Positions 1 through 11,876 of a DNA stretch of 37,553 bases are shown piece by piece (within the stretch, counting starts at the first letter, position 1; the number at the start of each line of letters is the position of its first letter). Source of the DNA: Paulinella micropora (Eukaryota > Cercozoa > Imbricatea > Euglyphida); contig BJOX01000077.1 in assembly GCA_009731375.1 (NCBI GenBank), positions 999,916 through 1,037,468 on the forward strand, in the 5' to 3' direction. The notes under the pieces were generated by a model. It saw nothing but the letters and a program-made list of their open reading frames with translations. It was not told the DNA's origin and made no database searches. The translations under genes were made by a program, and so were the position numbers.

Positions 1-119
1 TACTACTACTACTACTCCTACTACCTACTACTCCTACTACTCCTACTACCTACTACTCCTACTACCTACTACTCCTACTACTCCTACTACTCCTACTACT
101 CCTACTACTCCTACTACTC

Positions 120-162
<43 letters not shown>

Positions 163-203
163 TACTACTACTACTACTACTACTCCTACTCCTACTCCTA
201 CTC

Positions 204-239
<36 letters not shown>

Positions 240-299
240 CTACTCCTACTCCTACTCCTACTCCTACTCCTACTCCTACTCGTACTCGTACTCGTACTC

Positions 300-339
<40 letters not shown>

Positions 340-341
340 CA

Positions 342-395
<54 letters not shown>

Positions 396-443
396 CTACT
401 CCTACTCCTACTCCTACTCCTACTCGTACTCGTACTCGTACTC

Positions 444-483
<40 letters not shown>

Positions 484-485
484 CA

Positions 486-536
<51 letters not shown>

Positions 537-542
537 CTACTG

Positions 543-593
<51 letters not shown>

Positions 594-620
594 CTACTAC
601 TCCTACTCCTACTGCTGCTG

Positions 621-678
<58 letters not shown>

Positions 679-752
679 TACTCCTACTACTCCTACTCCT
701 ACTACTTTTCCTCCTCCTACTACTACTACTACTACTTCTACTTCTACTACCA
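1..752. repeat. CTA/CTC trinucleotide microsatellite
   Basis: This is an almost uninterrupted run of TAC/TCC/TCG triplets. Longer ordered blocks are repeated inside it: a (TACTCC)n(TACTCG)3 block appears near 240-300 and again near 395-440, so the array also grew by segmental duplication. Open frames across it are only poly-Val or similar and are not genes. Confidence 0.95.
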
Positions 753-985
753 GAAGCGCCATCACCTGAAAAATGTTAAACCTACTTGCCTAAATTTTCG
801 TCCTCGCTTGATTTTGTTTCTGTAGTGAAGTAAAGATTTCATTTTTATTTGTGGTATGAACGTATCGATACCCAGTATAGTGGCTTGGGGTGGGCAGAAG
901 TCACCCATCACCTGCATATTCATATCATATTTATCATCATAAAAGACATACATACATACATCATCATATTATACACATATTCTGT
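753..985. other. Short unique spacer
   Basis: Unique AT-rich sequence separates two microsatellites. I see no gene, RNA or clear regulatory signal in it. Confidence 0.6.
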
Positions 986-1791
986 ATATACAGTGTGTGT
1001 ATGTATTTATGTATGTATGTATGTATGTATGTATGTATGTATGTATGTATGTATGTGTGTATGTATGTATGTATGTATGTATGTATGTATGTCTCTATGT
1101 ATGTCTCCATGTATGTCTCTATGTATGTACTCATGTATGTGCGTATGTATGTACGTGGGTATGTACGTATGTATGTACGTATGTATGTATGTATGTATGT
1201 ATGTATGTATGTATGTATGTATGTCTGTATGTATGTCTCTATGTATGTCTCTATGTATGTACTCATGTATGTACGTATGTATGTATGTATGTATGTATGT
1301 ATGTATGTATGCATGCATGCATGCATGCATGCATGCATGCATGCATGTATGTATGTATGTATGTATGTATGTATGTATGTATGTATGTATATGTATGTAT
1401 GCATGTATGTATGTATGTATGTATGTATGCATGTATGTTTGTATGTATGTATGTATGTATGTATGTATGTATGTGTGTGTATGTATGTATGTATGTATGT
1501 ATGTACGTATGTATGTATGTATGTATGTATGTATGTATGTATGTATGCATGTATGCATGTATGTATGTATGTATGTATGTATGCATGTATGTATGCATGT
1601 ATGTATGCATTTATGTATGTATGTATGTATGTATGTATGTATGTATTTATGTGCGTATGTATGTATGTATGTTTGCATGTATGTATGTATGTATGTATGT
1701 ATGTATGTATGTATGTATGTATGTATGTATGTGTGTGTATGTATGTATGTAGGTAGGTAGGTAGGTAGGTAGGTAAGTGTGTGTGTATGTA

Positions 1792-1853
<62 letters not shown>

Positions 1854-1968
1854 GTGTATGTATGTGTGTATGTATGTATGTATGATACATACATACATAC
1901 ATACATACATACATACATACATACATACATACATACAAGTCTCATACATACATAAATACATACATATG

Positions 1969-2004
<36 letters not shown>

Positions 2005-2033
2005 GTACATACATACATACATACATACATATC

Positions 2034-2073
<40 letters not shown>

Positions 2074-2085
2074 CTGTTTGTCTGT
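986..2085. repeat. ATGT microsatellite with inverted ACAT arm, TA and CTGT tracts
   Basis: The tract is (ATGT)n with GTCT, GCAT and GTAC variants to about 1790. It is followed by (TA)n at about 1793-1843, a short ATGT return, and then an abrupt switch at about 1883 to (ACAT)n, the reverse complement. (CTGT)n follows at 2031-2085. The tetranucleotide period leaves several frames open, which explains the Met-Tyr-Val-Cys and Ile-His-Thr-Tyr ORFs here. Confidence 0.95.
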
Positions 2086-2670
2086 CTGTTGATCTATATG
2101 TCTGCCCGTACGTACCTATGTATATTTTTATTTAGTAGGTGTATCATTAGTTTCACAGTATGCACGTATGCATGTTAACGTCCTATGAATTTCAATCACA
2201 CAAAACGACTACTGCAACTACTTCTACTTCTAGAACCATCCCACTCCGACCCAAGTACCGAATCAAGTGGTAAACGCTAATCTTTGGGTTGAACACTGAG
2301 ACTGACCGTGGGGCACATCAACACTCGCACATCAACACACACATGAAAACTTATATTTGGTAAAATCGGCCACAAATGCAAGGGGATCAACGCACCATCT
2401 GGTCACACCAAATGAATTAGGAATTCAGGCTGGACATTGCCAACTGGCGGTTGCATGTATACTGTGAAGTCACCGCAGTGTCCGGACGGAAAAATTGGTG
2501 CGGCGATGGCTGTTTTACTGTGCATCTTTGATTCAGAAAGCCGCATGACACCTCACCGCGATAGATCTCGCGATAAGATACAATACTTTTCCAAACTTCT
2601 GCTCTCAATCAGTCCGAAATATATCCTCTCCTCTGTTTTATGTATCTTACCATTTGTCTTGTCTGCCTTC
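2086..2670. other. Unique island between microsatellites
   Basis: About 580 bases of mixed-composition sequence. Short open frames exist on both strands, but none has a recognisable motif or a splice pattern I can support. I see nothing convincing in it. Confidence 0.5.
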
Positions 2671-2675
2671 TATCC

Positions 2676-2737
<62 letters not shown>

Positions 2738-2840
2738 ATCTATGTATCTATCTATGTATCTATCTATGTATCTATCTATCTATCTATCTATCCATCTATC
2801 CATCTATCTATCTATCTATCTATATCTACCTATCTATCTG

Positions 2841-2891
<51 letters not shown>

Positions 2892-2912
2892 GTCTATCTA
2901 TCTATCTATCTT
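2671..2912. repeat. TATC tetranucleotide microsatellite
   Basis: (TATC)n with TATG, CATC and TGTC variants. The Leu-Ser-Ile-Tyr reading frames here are by-products of the period-4 repeat. Confidence 0.95.
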
Positions 2913-3540
2913 AGGCATACGCCTATAAGTCACATGCCGAAATTGCGACGGGAAGCACAATTCTGTTCCCTCAGGGTGCCCTTTCTCGCTTGTTGAGCCC
3001 GGAATAAAACCCACAGTGATCTGTCGGTTTATACTAGACTGTCGAACAGTCTCGAAACTCCATCTGCTTACTGGGTCCTCTGTAATGGAGGTGGGAGCTC
3101 GTTCTGCAAGGGCGCTTATGGAACGAGCCCTGGCCCCGCCTGGTACTAGGGAGCTTTGGTATTGCCTGTATCAGTCCCTTCCGTGCAAACATCACGCCTT
3201 AGCTGGGCATCGGGTTAATACTTTACCCACAGACTTCCTTGGTTGACGAAATCAGAAGCTCCTTTTTTCTGACATTAGTCGATATTTCATCTATCTATGT
3301 CATCATTGTAGCTTGCGCAAGCTTACGGTGCTCAAAACACTTGGACTAACGGCTTCCTTTCTTTCCCTTCTTCCTTATCCTCCCACTCTCCATTCCTAGA
3401 TTGCCTTTTTCTTCAACTTCCTCTTCTTCTTTTTCCAGAACACAGTCTACCCGTGATTCCCATCCCGGACACATGCACAGTACAGAAATTACTGTTTGAT
3501 GTGAAACTGCGTTCCTTGCAAGGACTACATTCCTTTGCGA
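2913..3540. other. Unique island, possibly an old dispersed repeat
   Basis: Moderate-GC sequence with a 76-codon open frame at 3016-3246 that has no recognisable domain. The segment sits between two TATC arrays, a common position for dispersed-element 3' ends, but I cannot name a family. A pyrimidine-rich stretch lies at 3350-3440. Confidence 0.4.
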
Positions 3541-3542
3541 CA

Positions 3543-3546
3543 TCTC

Positions 3547-3640
<94 letters not shown>

Positions 3641-3754
3641 GTCTATCTGTCTATCTATCTATCTATCTATCCATCCATCCATCCATCCATCTCTATAGAT
3701 CTCTCTATGTATCAGTACTTCTATATATCTATCAGTACTTCTATCTATATATCC

Positions 3755-3802
<48 letters not shown>

Positions 3803-4319
3803 GTCTGTCTATCTATCTATCTATCTACCTACCTACCTACATACATACCTACCTACCTACCTACCTATCTATCTATCTATCTATCTATCTACCTATCTAC
3901 CTAACTACCTATCTACCTACCTACCTATCTCTATCTATCTATCTATCTATCTATCTTATCTATCTTATCTATCTTATCTAACTTATCTATCTTAACTATC
4001 TTATCTATCTTATCTGTCTTACCTATCTAATATATCTTACCTTTCTTATATATCTTATCTATCTTATCTATCTCATCTATCTTATCTATCTCATTTATCT
4101 ATCTATCTATCTTATCTATCTTATCTATCTCATCTATCTCATCTATCTTCTCTATCTTCTCTATCTCTATCTTATCTATCTTATCTATCTTATCTATCTA
4201 TCTATCTATCTATCTACCTATCTACCTTATCGACCTTATCTACCTTATCTACCTTATCTATCTTGTCTATCTAGTCTATCTGTCTATCTATCTATCTATC
4301 TATCTATCTACCTATCTAC

Positions 4320-4353
<34 letters not shown>

Positions 4354-4520
4354 CTATCTCTATCTCTCTCTATCTCTCTATCTCTCTCCTCTCTCTCTCT
4401 CTCTTTCTCTCTATCTATCTATCTATCACTATCTATCTCTCTATCTCTCTATCCCTCTCCCTTCTCTCTCTCTCTCTCTCTAGATATATATATATATGTC
4501 TGTATCTCTCTCTCTCTCTA

Positions 4521-4552
<32 letters not shown>

Positions 4553-4576
4553 TATATCTGTCTCTGTCTCTATCTC

Positions 4577-4620
<44 letters not shown>

Positions 4621-4642
4621 CTCGATCTATCTATCTCTCTCT

Positions 4643-4683
<41 letters not shown>

Positions 4684-4795
4684 TCATACCTACCTACCTT
4701 CCTACCCACCTTCCTACCTACCTACCTACGTACCTACCTACCTACCTACTTACCTACCTAACTACCTACCTACCTACCTATCTACCTGCTTACCT
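3543..4795. repeat. Compound TATC / TA / CTTATCTAT / TC / TACC microsatellite
   Basis: Successive blocks: (TATC)n, (TA)n at about 3580-3638, TATC and CATC, TACC, a long CTTATCTAT-type block at about 3950-4300, TC-rich sequence, another (TA)n at about 4646-4680, then (TACC)n to about 4795. The gradual motif changes suggest repeated slippage and point mutation. Confidence 0.95.
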
Positions 4796-4890
4796 TGTTG
4801 TGTTGTTTGTGTATGTGTGTGTGTGTGTGTTTTTTTTTGGAGGGGGGGGGGGGGGGGGGGGGNNNNNNNNNNGGGGGGGGGGGGGAATCG
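4796..4890. repeat. GT tract and poly-G flanking an assembly gap
   Basis: A (GT)n stretch is followed by a G homopolymer on both sides of ten Ns at 4863-4872. The gap lies inside the homopolymer, so its true length is unknown and the join should be treated with caution. Confidence 0.9.
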
Positions 4891-4923
4891 ACCCTAAGCA
4901 ACAGAAATGTACTTGCATTTCGC

Positions 4924-5257
4924 AAGCAAACATCTCCTTTTACTTTTTTTTTTTTTGTTAATGTTTTATATATATACATATATATACATATATATATACA
5001 TATATACATATGTATACATATGTATATATATATTTTTTATATTTATATATATATATATGTAGTTTAATTTTATTTTACACAGCGACGTGCCGCTCGAAGC
5101 AAACATCTCCTTTTTACTTTATATATATATATACATATATGTAAATGTATATATATACATATATATATACATTATGTATATATATATATTTATATATTAC
5201 ATATATATATATATATATATAGTTTAATTTTATGTTACACAGCGACGTGCCGCTCGA
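4924..5257. repeat. Tandem duplication of a TA-rich cassette
   Basis: Two units of about 165-170 bp lie head to tail. Each begins with AAGCAAACATCTCCTTT (about 4924 and 5096), runs through TA/ATATAC low complexity, and ends with a shared TAGTTTAATTTTAT..TTACAC tail followed by AGCGACGTGCCGCTCG (ends about 5095 and 5256). The second unit ends about 30 bases upstream of the ATG at 5289, so it could form part of that gene's promoter or leader. Confidence 0.8.
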
Positions 5258-5288
5258 TCTAAGACTCCACCTTTGATCTCATCACGCC

Positions 5289-5537
5289 ATGGCCCCAGAG
5301 AATGATGAAACCGACATGGATTCAATCAAGTGGGATTTCACCTTCACAGAGAAATGCAAAGGACTCTGCCAGGTCAGTATTATATATGTACTACACACTA
5401 CATACGTGCATACCATAATACCAAACATACATACATGCGTGCATACATATATACATACATACATACACATGCATACATACACATACATACATACACTTAC
5501 ATGCATTACATACATACATGCAAACATACATACAAAC

Positions 5538-5582
<45 letters not shown>

Positions 5583-5662
5583 AGCTTCAGTACTACCCAT
5601 TCAATGGCGGCTGGTACAAGTGTGTCAAGTGCAACTTCACTTCAGCGCAGCCCATCCCCTAA
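5289..5662 (+). CDS. Small two-exon cysteine-pair protein
   Basis: Exon 1 is 5289-5372 and exon 2 is 5585-5662. The intron (5373-5584) starts GTCAGT after CAG and ends in a long (TC)n tract then TTTCTCAG, a textbook GT-AG intron in phase 0. The predicted product is about 53 residues with a CxxxC pair in exon 1 (KCKGLC) and a CxxC pair in exon 2 (YKCVKC), so a small zinc-binding protein is possible. An alternative acceptor six bases downstream also keeps the frame. The intron itself is a CATA/TC microsatellite. It may be a whole small gene or the end of a larger one; I do not recognise the family. Confidence 0.5.
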
Positions 5663-6772
5663 CTGGGAAAACATCTTCAATTTATTGATATGAATACAAT
5701 AATTCAACCACTTATTAAAAGGCAGTGTTTGCGTAAAGCTGGTATTGGTACTAGTAACGACTGTGACCGCTCCTCTGACACTTAGTCATATTAATACCTT
5801 AGATGATCAGACTGAGCACCTCAATGACCGGCAAAACCTGTACCGTTGACAATTCACCTTTTTTTGACCGGCGGGCCCGTTAGATTCTCCTCTGCACGAC
5901 GTATCGACTGACTTCACTAACTTGTTTTCAAGTTCAATTCCGTTCTATGCACAGTTCAGAAATGATTTCCTAACGATTTCAAACGATCAAGCCGCGGTCA
6001 AAGTCCTTTTCAGAAAAGATTTCAAAAGTTCGGGTCCGGCAGAGCCGACGTATGATAGATTTAAATATTAATATAGAGGTGTTTTGGCTCGCAGGGCATG
6101 TGTAGTGTGACCTGAAGCAGTAGAGGGGGCACCTTAGTACTAGTACTAGTACGCCAACCACCACGCTGCCGACCCCGCCTCGCCGCGCTGTCGCGCTTCG
6201 AGGCGGGGTCGGCACTGAGCGCGGGGTTGGCGTAGGGTGCCCCTCCGCTTGCACTGAGTTTACAGCACTCAGTAAGTTAATTTTAAACCAACACTATATT
6301 TTTTAATAATAATGACTCGGACTTTCACTCAGGCTAGTATTACTATACTGTAACTTATGATAAACAGAAAGTATTTAATATGATGTATTTCATTATTTCT
6401 TCGCAGCCTTTGGAGAACGACCTCAGGCTACTAACTCTGTAGGCGCAGATAGGTAAATATGAACTACTTTAATAATACCCAGTGTCGGTCCAGACACAAT
6501 AAGAGATTGTTCATATTAAGCATGAACACTCTTAACCTGATAATGATAATATTACTAAAAAGATCCGTTATCCTTTTTACGTCAGAATATATTCTTTAGG
6601 CCGGACAACGGGAATTGGCTGGTGTTTGCCTTGGTTGTTTTTGGGCTTCGCTAGTCTCCCACATTTTCCCACCATCTTTGATCCTTATTTATATAAATGA
6701 AGAAAATTGGGTTACTGGCGAAGTTGTTGAATTTGGTTCAGTAAAAGGATAGGCATCAATAAATATATTCTT
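5663..6772. other. Intergenic host DNA
   Basis: Mixed-composition sequence without a supportable gene, apart from the palindrome at 6123-6245 listed separately. The 91-codon minus-strand frame at 5979-6254 runs through that palindrome and looks incidental. Confidence 0.5.
6123..6245. repeat. Nested GC-rich palindrome (foldback)
   Basis: A perfect 15-bp inner stem (GCCGACCCCGCCTCG at 6168-6182 with its complement at 6199-6213) encloses a 16-base loop. It is nested in a second arm pair (GCCAACC at about 6153 and GGTTGGC at about 6225) and an outer pair (GAGGGGGCACC at 6123-6133 and GGGTGCCCCTC at 6235-6245, one bulge). This could be a small foldback element or a structured transcript end. Confidence 0.8.
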
Positions 6773-7714
6773 TTAGCACCGAACCGGCAAAAACTCTTTC
6801 TGAAATGCCTCGCGAGCACTTTCTGTTTCGAAGGCTGCTTGTCCATAGCAGTGACTCAGTCTCGTGCGAGATAAAACGCAAAATGTGTGATGTCCTTCAC
6901 ACCGTAAGCACCAATGATAACATAAGCGCTGATCAATAGCTTTCAACTTATGATCACCTGGCTGGGGGGTAGCAGATTCTGGTTGAAGACAACCAGGTTC
7001 TTCTGACCCCATGAACTTCATACTATCAATGTAATCACTGAATCCCTCAACCTCAGCCTTCGCAAAATCTCCATAATCATCTGAATGAATTTCTCTTGCA
7101 CTCAGCTCTTGCAGACACTTCTGAAACCCATCGGACTTTTCGATGAAAAAGTTTGTTTGATCGTGAGCAATTAATGTCTTGGGGATTGGCATCGCTTCTG
7201 CAGCCATCTTGCCGAATGGCGAATCAATGCTAGCTACAACACCCACAAGACGCTAAATCAGCATCAACTGCTAGTTTGCTCAGTGCACGTGCCCCTTGAA
7301 TCTGTGCTACCTTGCCTGACTGTGATCTCCCCTTTCTGCCGTTTCTGGACTGCGGTACTGGATAACCAATGGATCAAACTTTGCCTCCCCGTCCCAATGC
7401 CATCCCTGATGAGTCGAAGTATCCCACTCAACATGCTTTGAACCTTCAGGGCGGTGCGGCTTATACTCAGTTTTCCACACGAACTTCCACTTATGTTCTG
7501 GTGCACGCACATCACTTCCTCTTCCATCCTTGGGGCCCCAATTCGTCAAATGCTGAATACACCCCAGCTTCAGTCTGAACCCGGAGGGCACTACGGTGCT
7601 GTATTTCTCCCACTCCGTAGCAAGTTGTTCCCCAATTGCGATCAACGCTTCCTGAAGTTCTTTTAACTCAGGCTTATCGGACTTCGGTACAATGCAGGCC
7701 CCAAAGCCCCGCAT
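6773..7714 (-). pseudogene. Broken host gene, unknown function
   Basis: Two long minus-strand reading blocks with normal-looking composition lie in tandem: 7307-7714 (N-terminal, from a Met at 7714) and 6773-7246 (C-terminal). Coding character continues between them in a third frame at about 7255-7320, so the gene is interrupted by at least two frameshifts or carries an unrecognised intron. The C-terminal part has a Cys/His-rich stretch (CYHWCLRCEGHHTFC), suggestive of metal binding. I recognise no family. GC content and codon use match the neighbouring host gene rather than the AT-rich provirus. Confidence 0.45.
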
Positions 7715-7850
7715 CTGTAGCCCCTGCTGACACAGCCTTCGGGCTGAGCCTCTTCGTCGAGTAGTTCTTCGAGCTCTTCATCGAGCAGTTTCTCAACATC
7801 CACTCCACTGCGAATCAACCCCTCGACCAAAAAGCAGCCCAAGACGGCGG

Positions 7851-9733
7851 TTGGACGGCACCACGCCTCTGGCCAGGAGCATCTTCGCCACTTCCTCGAC
7901 CGCCTCTTCATCCTCGTCGTCTTCTCCCGCAGCCCAGGTTCCCCTGTCTCCGACGTCGTCTTCTTCTTCAGCCTCCACACCTGAACCATCTGGAAAGCGC
8001 AAACCTGAGGCCTCGCCGGAAGTGTTCGAACCAGCCAAGACTTCAAGAAGCGCAAGATGGAGGGGGAAAAGGGCTTGGGCAGGAATGTCTCCGAGGCTGA
8101 CAAGCAGGCAGCTGAGAAGAATGAGTACATCAAAGGTCAGCACTCTTTTCTTTTGTTCTTTTGTTGAAAAATATATCATATTTTTTGGTCGCTTGTTCTG
8201 TGCAGACACCAGACTGAAGATGAAGGAAGCCACCAGAGCCCTTGCCAGCATGACTTACCGCAACGTGGAAGCTATTCCGGACGCCATCGCTACCCAACCT
8301 CACAGGGCTGTGACTGATCGTGCACTCGACCCAGACCATGTCAACTCACTGGTCGAAAATTTTAAAAGTCTCAGGATCCCAACAAGAAGATCCAGTGGTC
8401 GGTTGGATCAAAGATTCGCGCGACCTTGTCAATCCTGGAGAGCTTGGGCTGGACGATTCTGACAATCCTCTTTTGGAATCCCCTCCTTTCGTTGACGAGA
8501 GAACCTTGAAAGAATTTCAGGCTTTGTGGACTTTGGTAGGGCTTGTTGAAAAGGAAAGGCCCAAGATGGACTTCACAAGCCTGCCAGTCGAGGGCCAGAT
8601 CCAGATCAAGAACTTTGCGCAAGGCCATCCAGGAGGGGAAGTTTCCCCTGCAGGCCATCGTTGGGCTTCATTCCAGCCATGCGATTCAGACACTTTACAA
8701 GCAAGAACCTCAGAACCTGAAATTCCAAGTCATTCACCTTGAAGCTCTTCGTTTCGTTCGTTAGAACGATGCAGATCGTGCATCCGTCAGTTTTCTTGGC
8801 GCCTTCGAGAACATTGTTGCTGACATCCACCGTAAAAACACATTCAGTGAAAACTGCATTTCTGCGCACGATCAAGGTTACGCTGGAATTGCTCGTCTCA
8901 GGGACCAGAAGGATGCTTCCGTCAGCAAGTTTCTGATCACATGGAAGAAGGACTTCGCCCTTTCCCACAACATCGCCTTGCCGATTTTCGGTTCCATGTG
9001 GACTTACGTCTCTTCGAACACCGGTGATCTTTGGAAGTGCTGGTTAAAGCTTCCTTCCCTTGGTGGCGTTCACTTTGACATGCCTAAGAACCAGGCAATC
9101 ATCGACAGCATCAACGAACTTCACTGGATCCGCAAGGACAAGCCCGGTCTAGTTCAAGAAATGCAACAATTAATTGAGGACCTCAAGGATGGCAAGCCGG
9201 GCGAAGTGAATCAAACCATGAAAAAAAATTCATAAGCCGCAGAAGAACATCTCGCTGCAAGACATGATCCTGGGCCTTGCTGACAACATGGGGGTTTTCG
9301 AAATCGACTGCAGTTACGTCTCCAAGAACTGAGAGGGCCTTGTTGAATTCATCCCGCAGCTTGGCGACGAAGAATGCAAGAAAATCCTTCTTCGCACTGT
9401 GGACATCCTCTTCCAGAAGAGAAAGAAGGACCGCACTCTCCCTCAGAACCTGGAAGCTTACGTGTGAAGACCTAGATCCAGGCAGCACTCAAACGTGCCC
9501 TTGGCGAAGAAGTTGATCAGCCACAGGTTTTGAGACCTCTTGTTTTCATGCTCGTGAAGACTTGTTTTGAAATATGTCCTTTTTTTTCGATTTTTTGACA
9601 GGCACCCATCTCTGAAAATCAGCAGATCCATTTCTGCAACGCTACGATTCTGGTCCAATACATGTTCAGCATAACCTCCAACCATGATCTCGTGGATGGC
9701 AAGCTTGGTCTCCCTGACTTTTCCCTTAATTGA
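7851..9733 (+). pseudogene. Broken multi-exon host gene with possible ParB-like region
   Basis: Coding blocks can be followed in shifting frames from a Ser-rich N terminus (7851) to a stop at 9731-9733. Two short GT-AG introns are visible at 8136-8205 (70 nt) and 9527-9601 (75 nt). Frames change near 8040, 8380 and 8620, and in-frame stops occur at about 8762, 9330 and 9466, so this copy is not translatable as it stands. After intron 1 the block with DRALDPDHVNSLVENF, followed later by QAIVGLHSSHAIQTLY, resembles the R-x-L-x-x-x-H-V and G-x-H-x-x-x-A pattern of ParB/Srx-fold domains. That is an inference from two short motifs. A third intron to an acceptor near 9807 is possible. Confidence 0.5.
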
Positions 9734-10381
9734 AAATATGCCATATTTTGTTTTTGTCTTGTTTTCATTCCTTGTGTTTACGTCCAACTGCATGATGCGC
9801 TTTCAGCTGTGGTTCCCACGACGTCGATCAAAATTCTCCTTTCCGCCGGCGCCCACGCAGCGTGTATGTCAATTCTGTGTTGGGTGCTTGCCATTACACT
9901 AGTTCTAGTAGTTCTAGTCTAGTCTAGTAGTTACACTAGTTAACGTTGCAGTGCAGCTTCCTCACATTTCCACGATCAAGTGTAAAGCTAGCAAGTGCCA
10001 GGGGATTGTCGTCCATCCATCCATCCATGCATCCGTGCATCACACCGTGTATCATCTTGCATCTATCATAGCACATTATGTGTTTTTTTCCTTGGGAAAC
10101 GCCCCCCTCCACCACTCCCGTGTGGTGGGTTTGGGTTTGGGTGAGTTTGGGAGGCCGTTACTATGCATCCATTTCTTCCAAATACTCCCCCACCACATTA
10201 ATATTATATGGTTTTTTCCTTAGTGGGCTAAAATTTCTGAGTGGTGGGCTAAAATTTCTGATTGGTGAGCTAAAATTTTCAAAAAAAAATGACCTGCCTG
10301 TTTATAGCTTGAGCGACGTATCTGACAAAAAGGGACCTGCCTGTTTATATTATAGATTGAGCGACGTACCACATTCTTGCG

Positions 10382-10414
<33 letters not shown>

Positions 10415-10415
10415 G
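9734..10415. other. Low-complexity spacer with short local repeats, ends in poly-C
   Basis: CTAGT-rich sequence lies near 9900-9945 and CATC repeats near 10012-10035. Three tandem copies of a GTGGGCTAAAATTTCTGA-like unit occupy about 10223-10280. Two copies of a GACCTGCCTGTTTATA...GAGCGACGTA unit lie at about 10290 and 10335. A C homopolymer (about 10386-10414) leads into the 10-N gap at 10416-10425. No gene seen. Confidence 0.7.
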
Positions 10416-10425
10416 NNNNNNNNNN

Positions 10426-11876
10426 TTATATACTTATATTTCTGTAGTAGTAAGACTGTAGTACTAGCTATAGACGGGCAATTCCCTGTCATATTCTCGT
10501 TTCTAAAAGTATATCGTAGCCAAGTGTGTCCGTGATCACTTCACGGAAACCTAACCACTTTTTTAGCGGCGGGGCCGGCCTGAAAGATCACGGGAAGAAC
10601 ATTTTGGACGGGCCTGCCTGTCTTTTTTGCGGAAACGCAACCTTTTTTTCAGTATGAATTCCACTTAGAAAAAATCAGCCCGCCCGGTTTTTCTATAGAA
10701 AAAGAAAAAAAAATTGAAACTTTACCTAGTCTGTAGTAGTAAGACTGTAGTACTAGCTATAGACGGGCGATTCCCTGTCATATTCTCGTTTCTAAAAGTA
10801 TATCGTAGCCAAGTGTGTCCGTGATCACTTCACGAACCCTAACCACTTTTTTAGCGGCGGGACCGGCCTGAAAGATCACGGGAAGAACATTTTGGACGGG
10901 CCCGCCTGTCTTTTTTGCGGAAACGCAACCTTTTTTTCAGTATGAATTCCACTTAGAAAAAATCAGAACGCCCGGTTTTTCTATAGAAAAAGAAGAAAAA
11001 AATTGAAACTTTACCTAGTCTGTAGTAGTAAAAATAAAAACTCTTTGGGACGTGTGATCACATAGTGTGTTTTTCCTATTATATACTTATATTTCTGTAG
11101 TAGTAAGACTGTAGTACTAGCTATAGACGGGCGATTCCCTGTCATATTCTCGTTTCTAAAAGTATATCGTAGCCAAGTGTGTCCGTGATCACTTCACGAA
11201 CCCTAACCACTTTTTTAGCGGCGGGGCCGGCCTGAAAGATCACGAGAAGAACATTTTGGACGGGCCTGCCTGTCTTTTTTGCGGAAACGCAACCTTTTTT
11301 CAGTATGAATTCCACTTAGAAAAAATCAGCCCGCCCGGTTTTTCTATAGAAAAAGAAAAAAAAATTGAAACTTTACCTAGTCTGTAGTAGTAAAAATAAA
11401 AACTCTTTGGGACGTGTGATCACATAGTGTGTTTTTCCTATTATATACTTATATTTCTGTAGTAGTAAGACTGTAGTACTAGCTATAGACGGGCAATTCC
11501 CTGTCATATTCTCGTTTCTAAAAGTATATCGTAGCCAAGTGTGTCCGTGATCACTTCACGGAAACCTAACCACTTTTTTAGCGGCGGGGCCGGCCTGAAA
11601 GATCACGGGAAGAACATTTTGGACGGGCCTGCCTGTCTTTTTTGCGGAAACGCAACCTTTTTTTCAGTATGAATTCCACTTAGAAAAAATCAGCCCGCCC
11701 GGTTTTTCTATAGAAAAAGAAAAAAAATTGAAACTTTACCTAGTCTGTAGTAGTAAAAATAAAAACTCTTTGGGACGTGTGATCACATAGTGTGTTTTTT
11801 CTAATATACTTATATTTCTGTAGTAGTAAGACTGTAGTACTAGCTATAGACGGGCGATTCCCTGTCATATTCTCGT
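10426..11876. repeat. Satellite array, about 362-bp unit, 4 copies plus a partial fifth
   Basis: The landmark TAGACGGGC recurs at 10472, 10760, 11124, 11486 and 11847, giving steps of about 288, 364, 362 and 361 bp. The first step is short because that unit lacks a segment of about 75 bp. Copies are nearly identical, which points to recent amplification or homogenisation. Each unit holds a short dyad (CGTGA...TCACG) and A/T runs and has no coding potential. The last copy stops abruptly at about 11876 (TATTCTCGTT), where AT-rich provirus-type sequence begins. Confidence 0.93.

Noticed and set aside
46-765. Long minus-strand ORF of Val/Gly
   Set aside because: Produced by the CTA/CTC triplet repeat; no start context or domain.
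849-2178. Several overlapping ORFs of MYVC or IHTY repeats on both strands
   Set aside because: A period-4 repeat without stops leaves frames open; not genes.
3016-3246. 76-residue ORF in a unique island
   Set aside because: No motif, no splice context and average composition; could occur by chance.
7663-8251. Minus-strand ORFs opposite the Ser-rich exon
   Set aside because: Low-complexity shadows of the plus-strand gene; the introns and continuing coding blocks are on the plus strand.
10426-11876. CRISPR array
   Set aside because: Repeats are about 362 bp, head to tail and nearly identical throughout, with no short-repeat/unique-spacer alternation; this is a satellite in a eukaryote.
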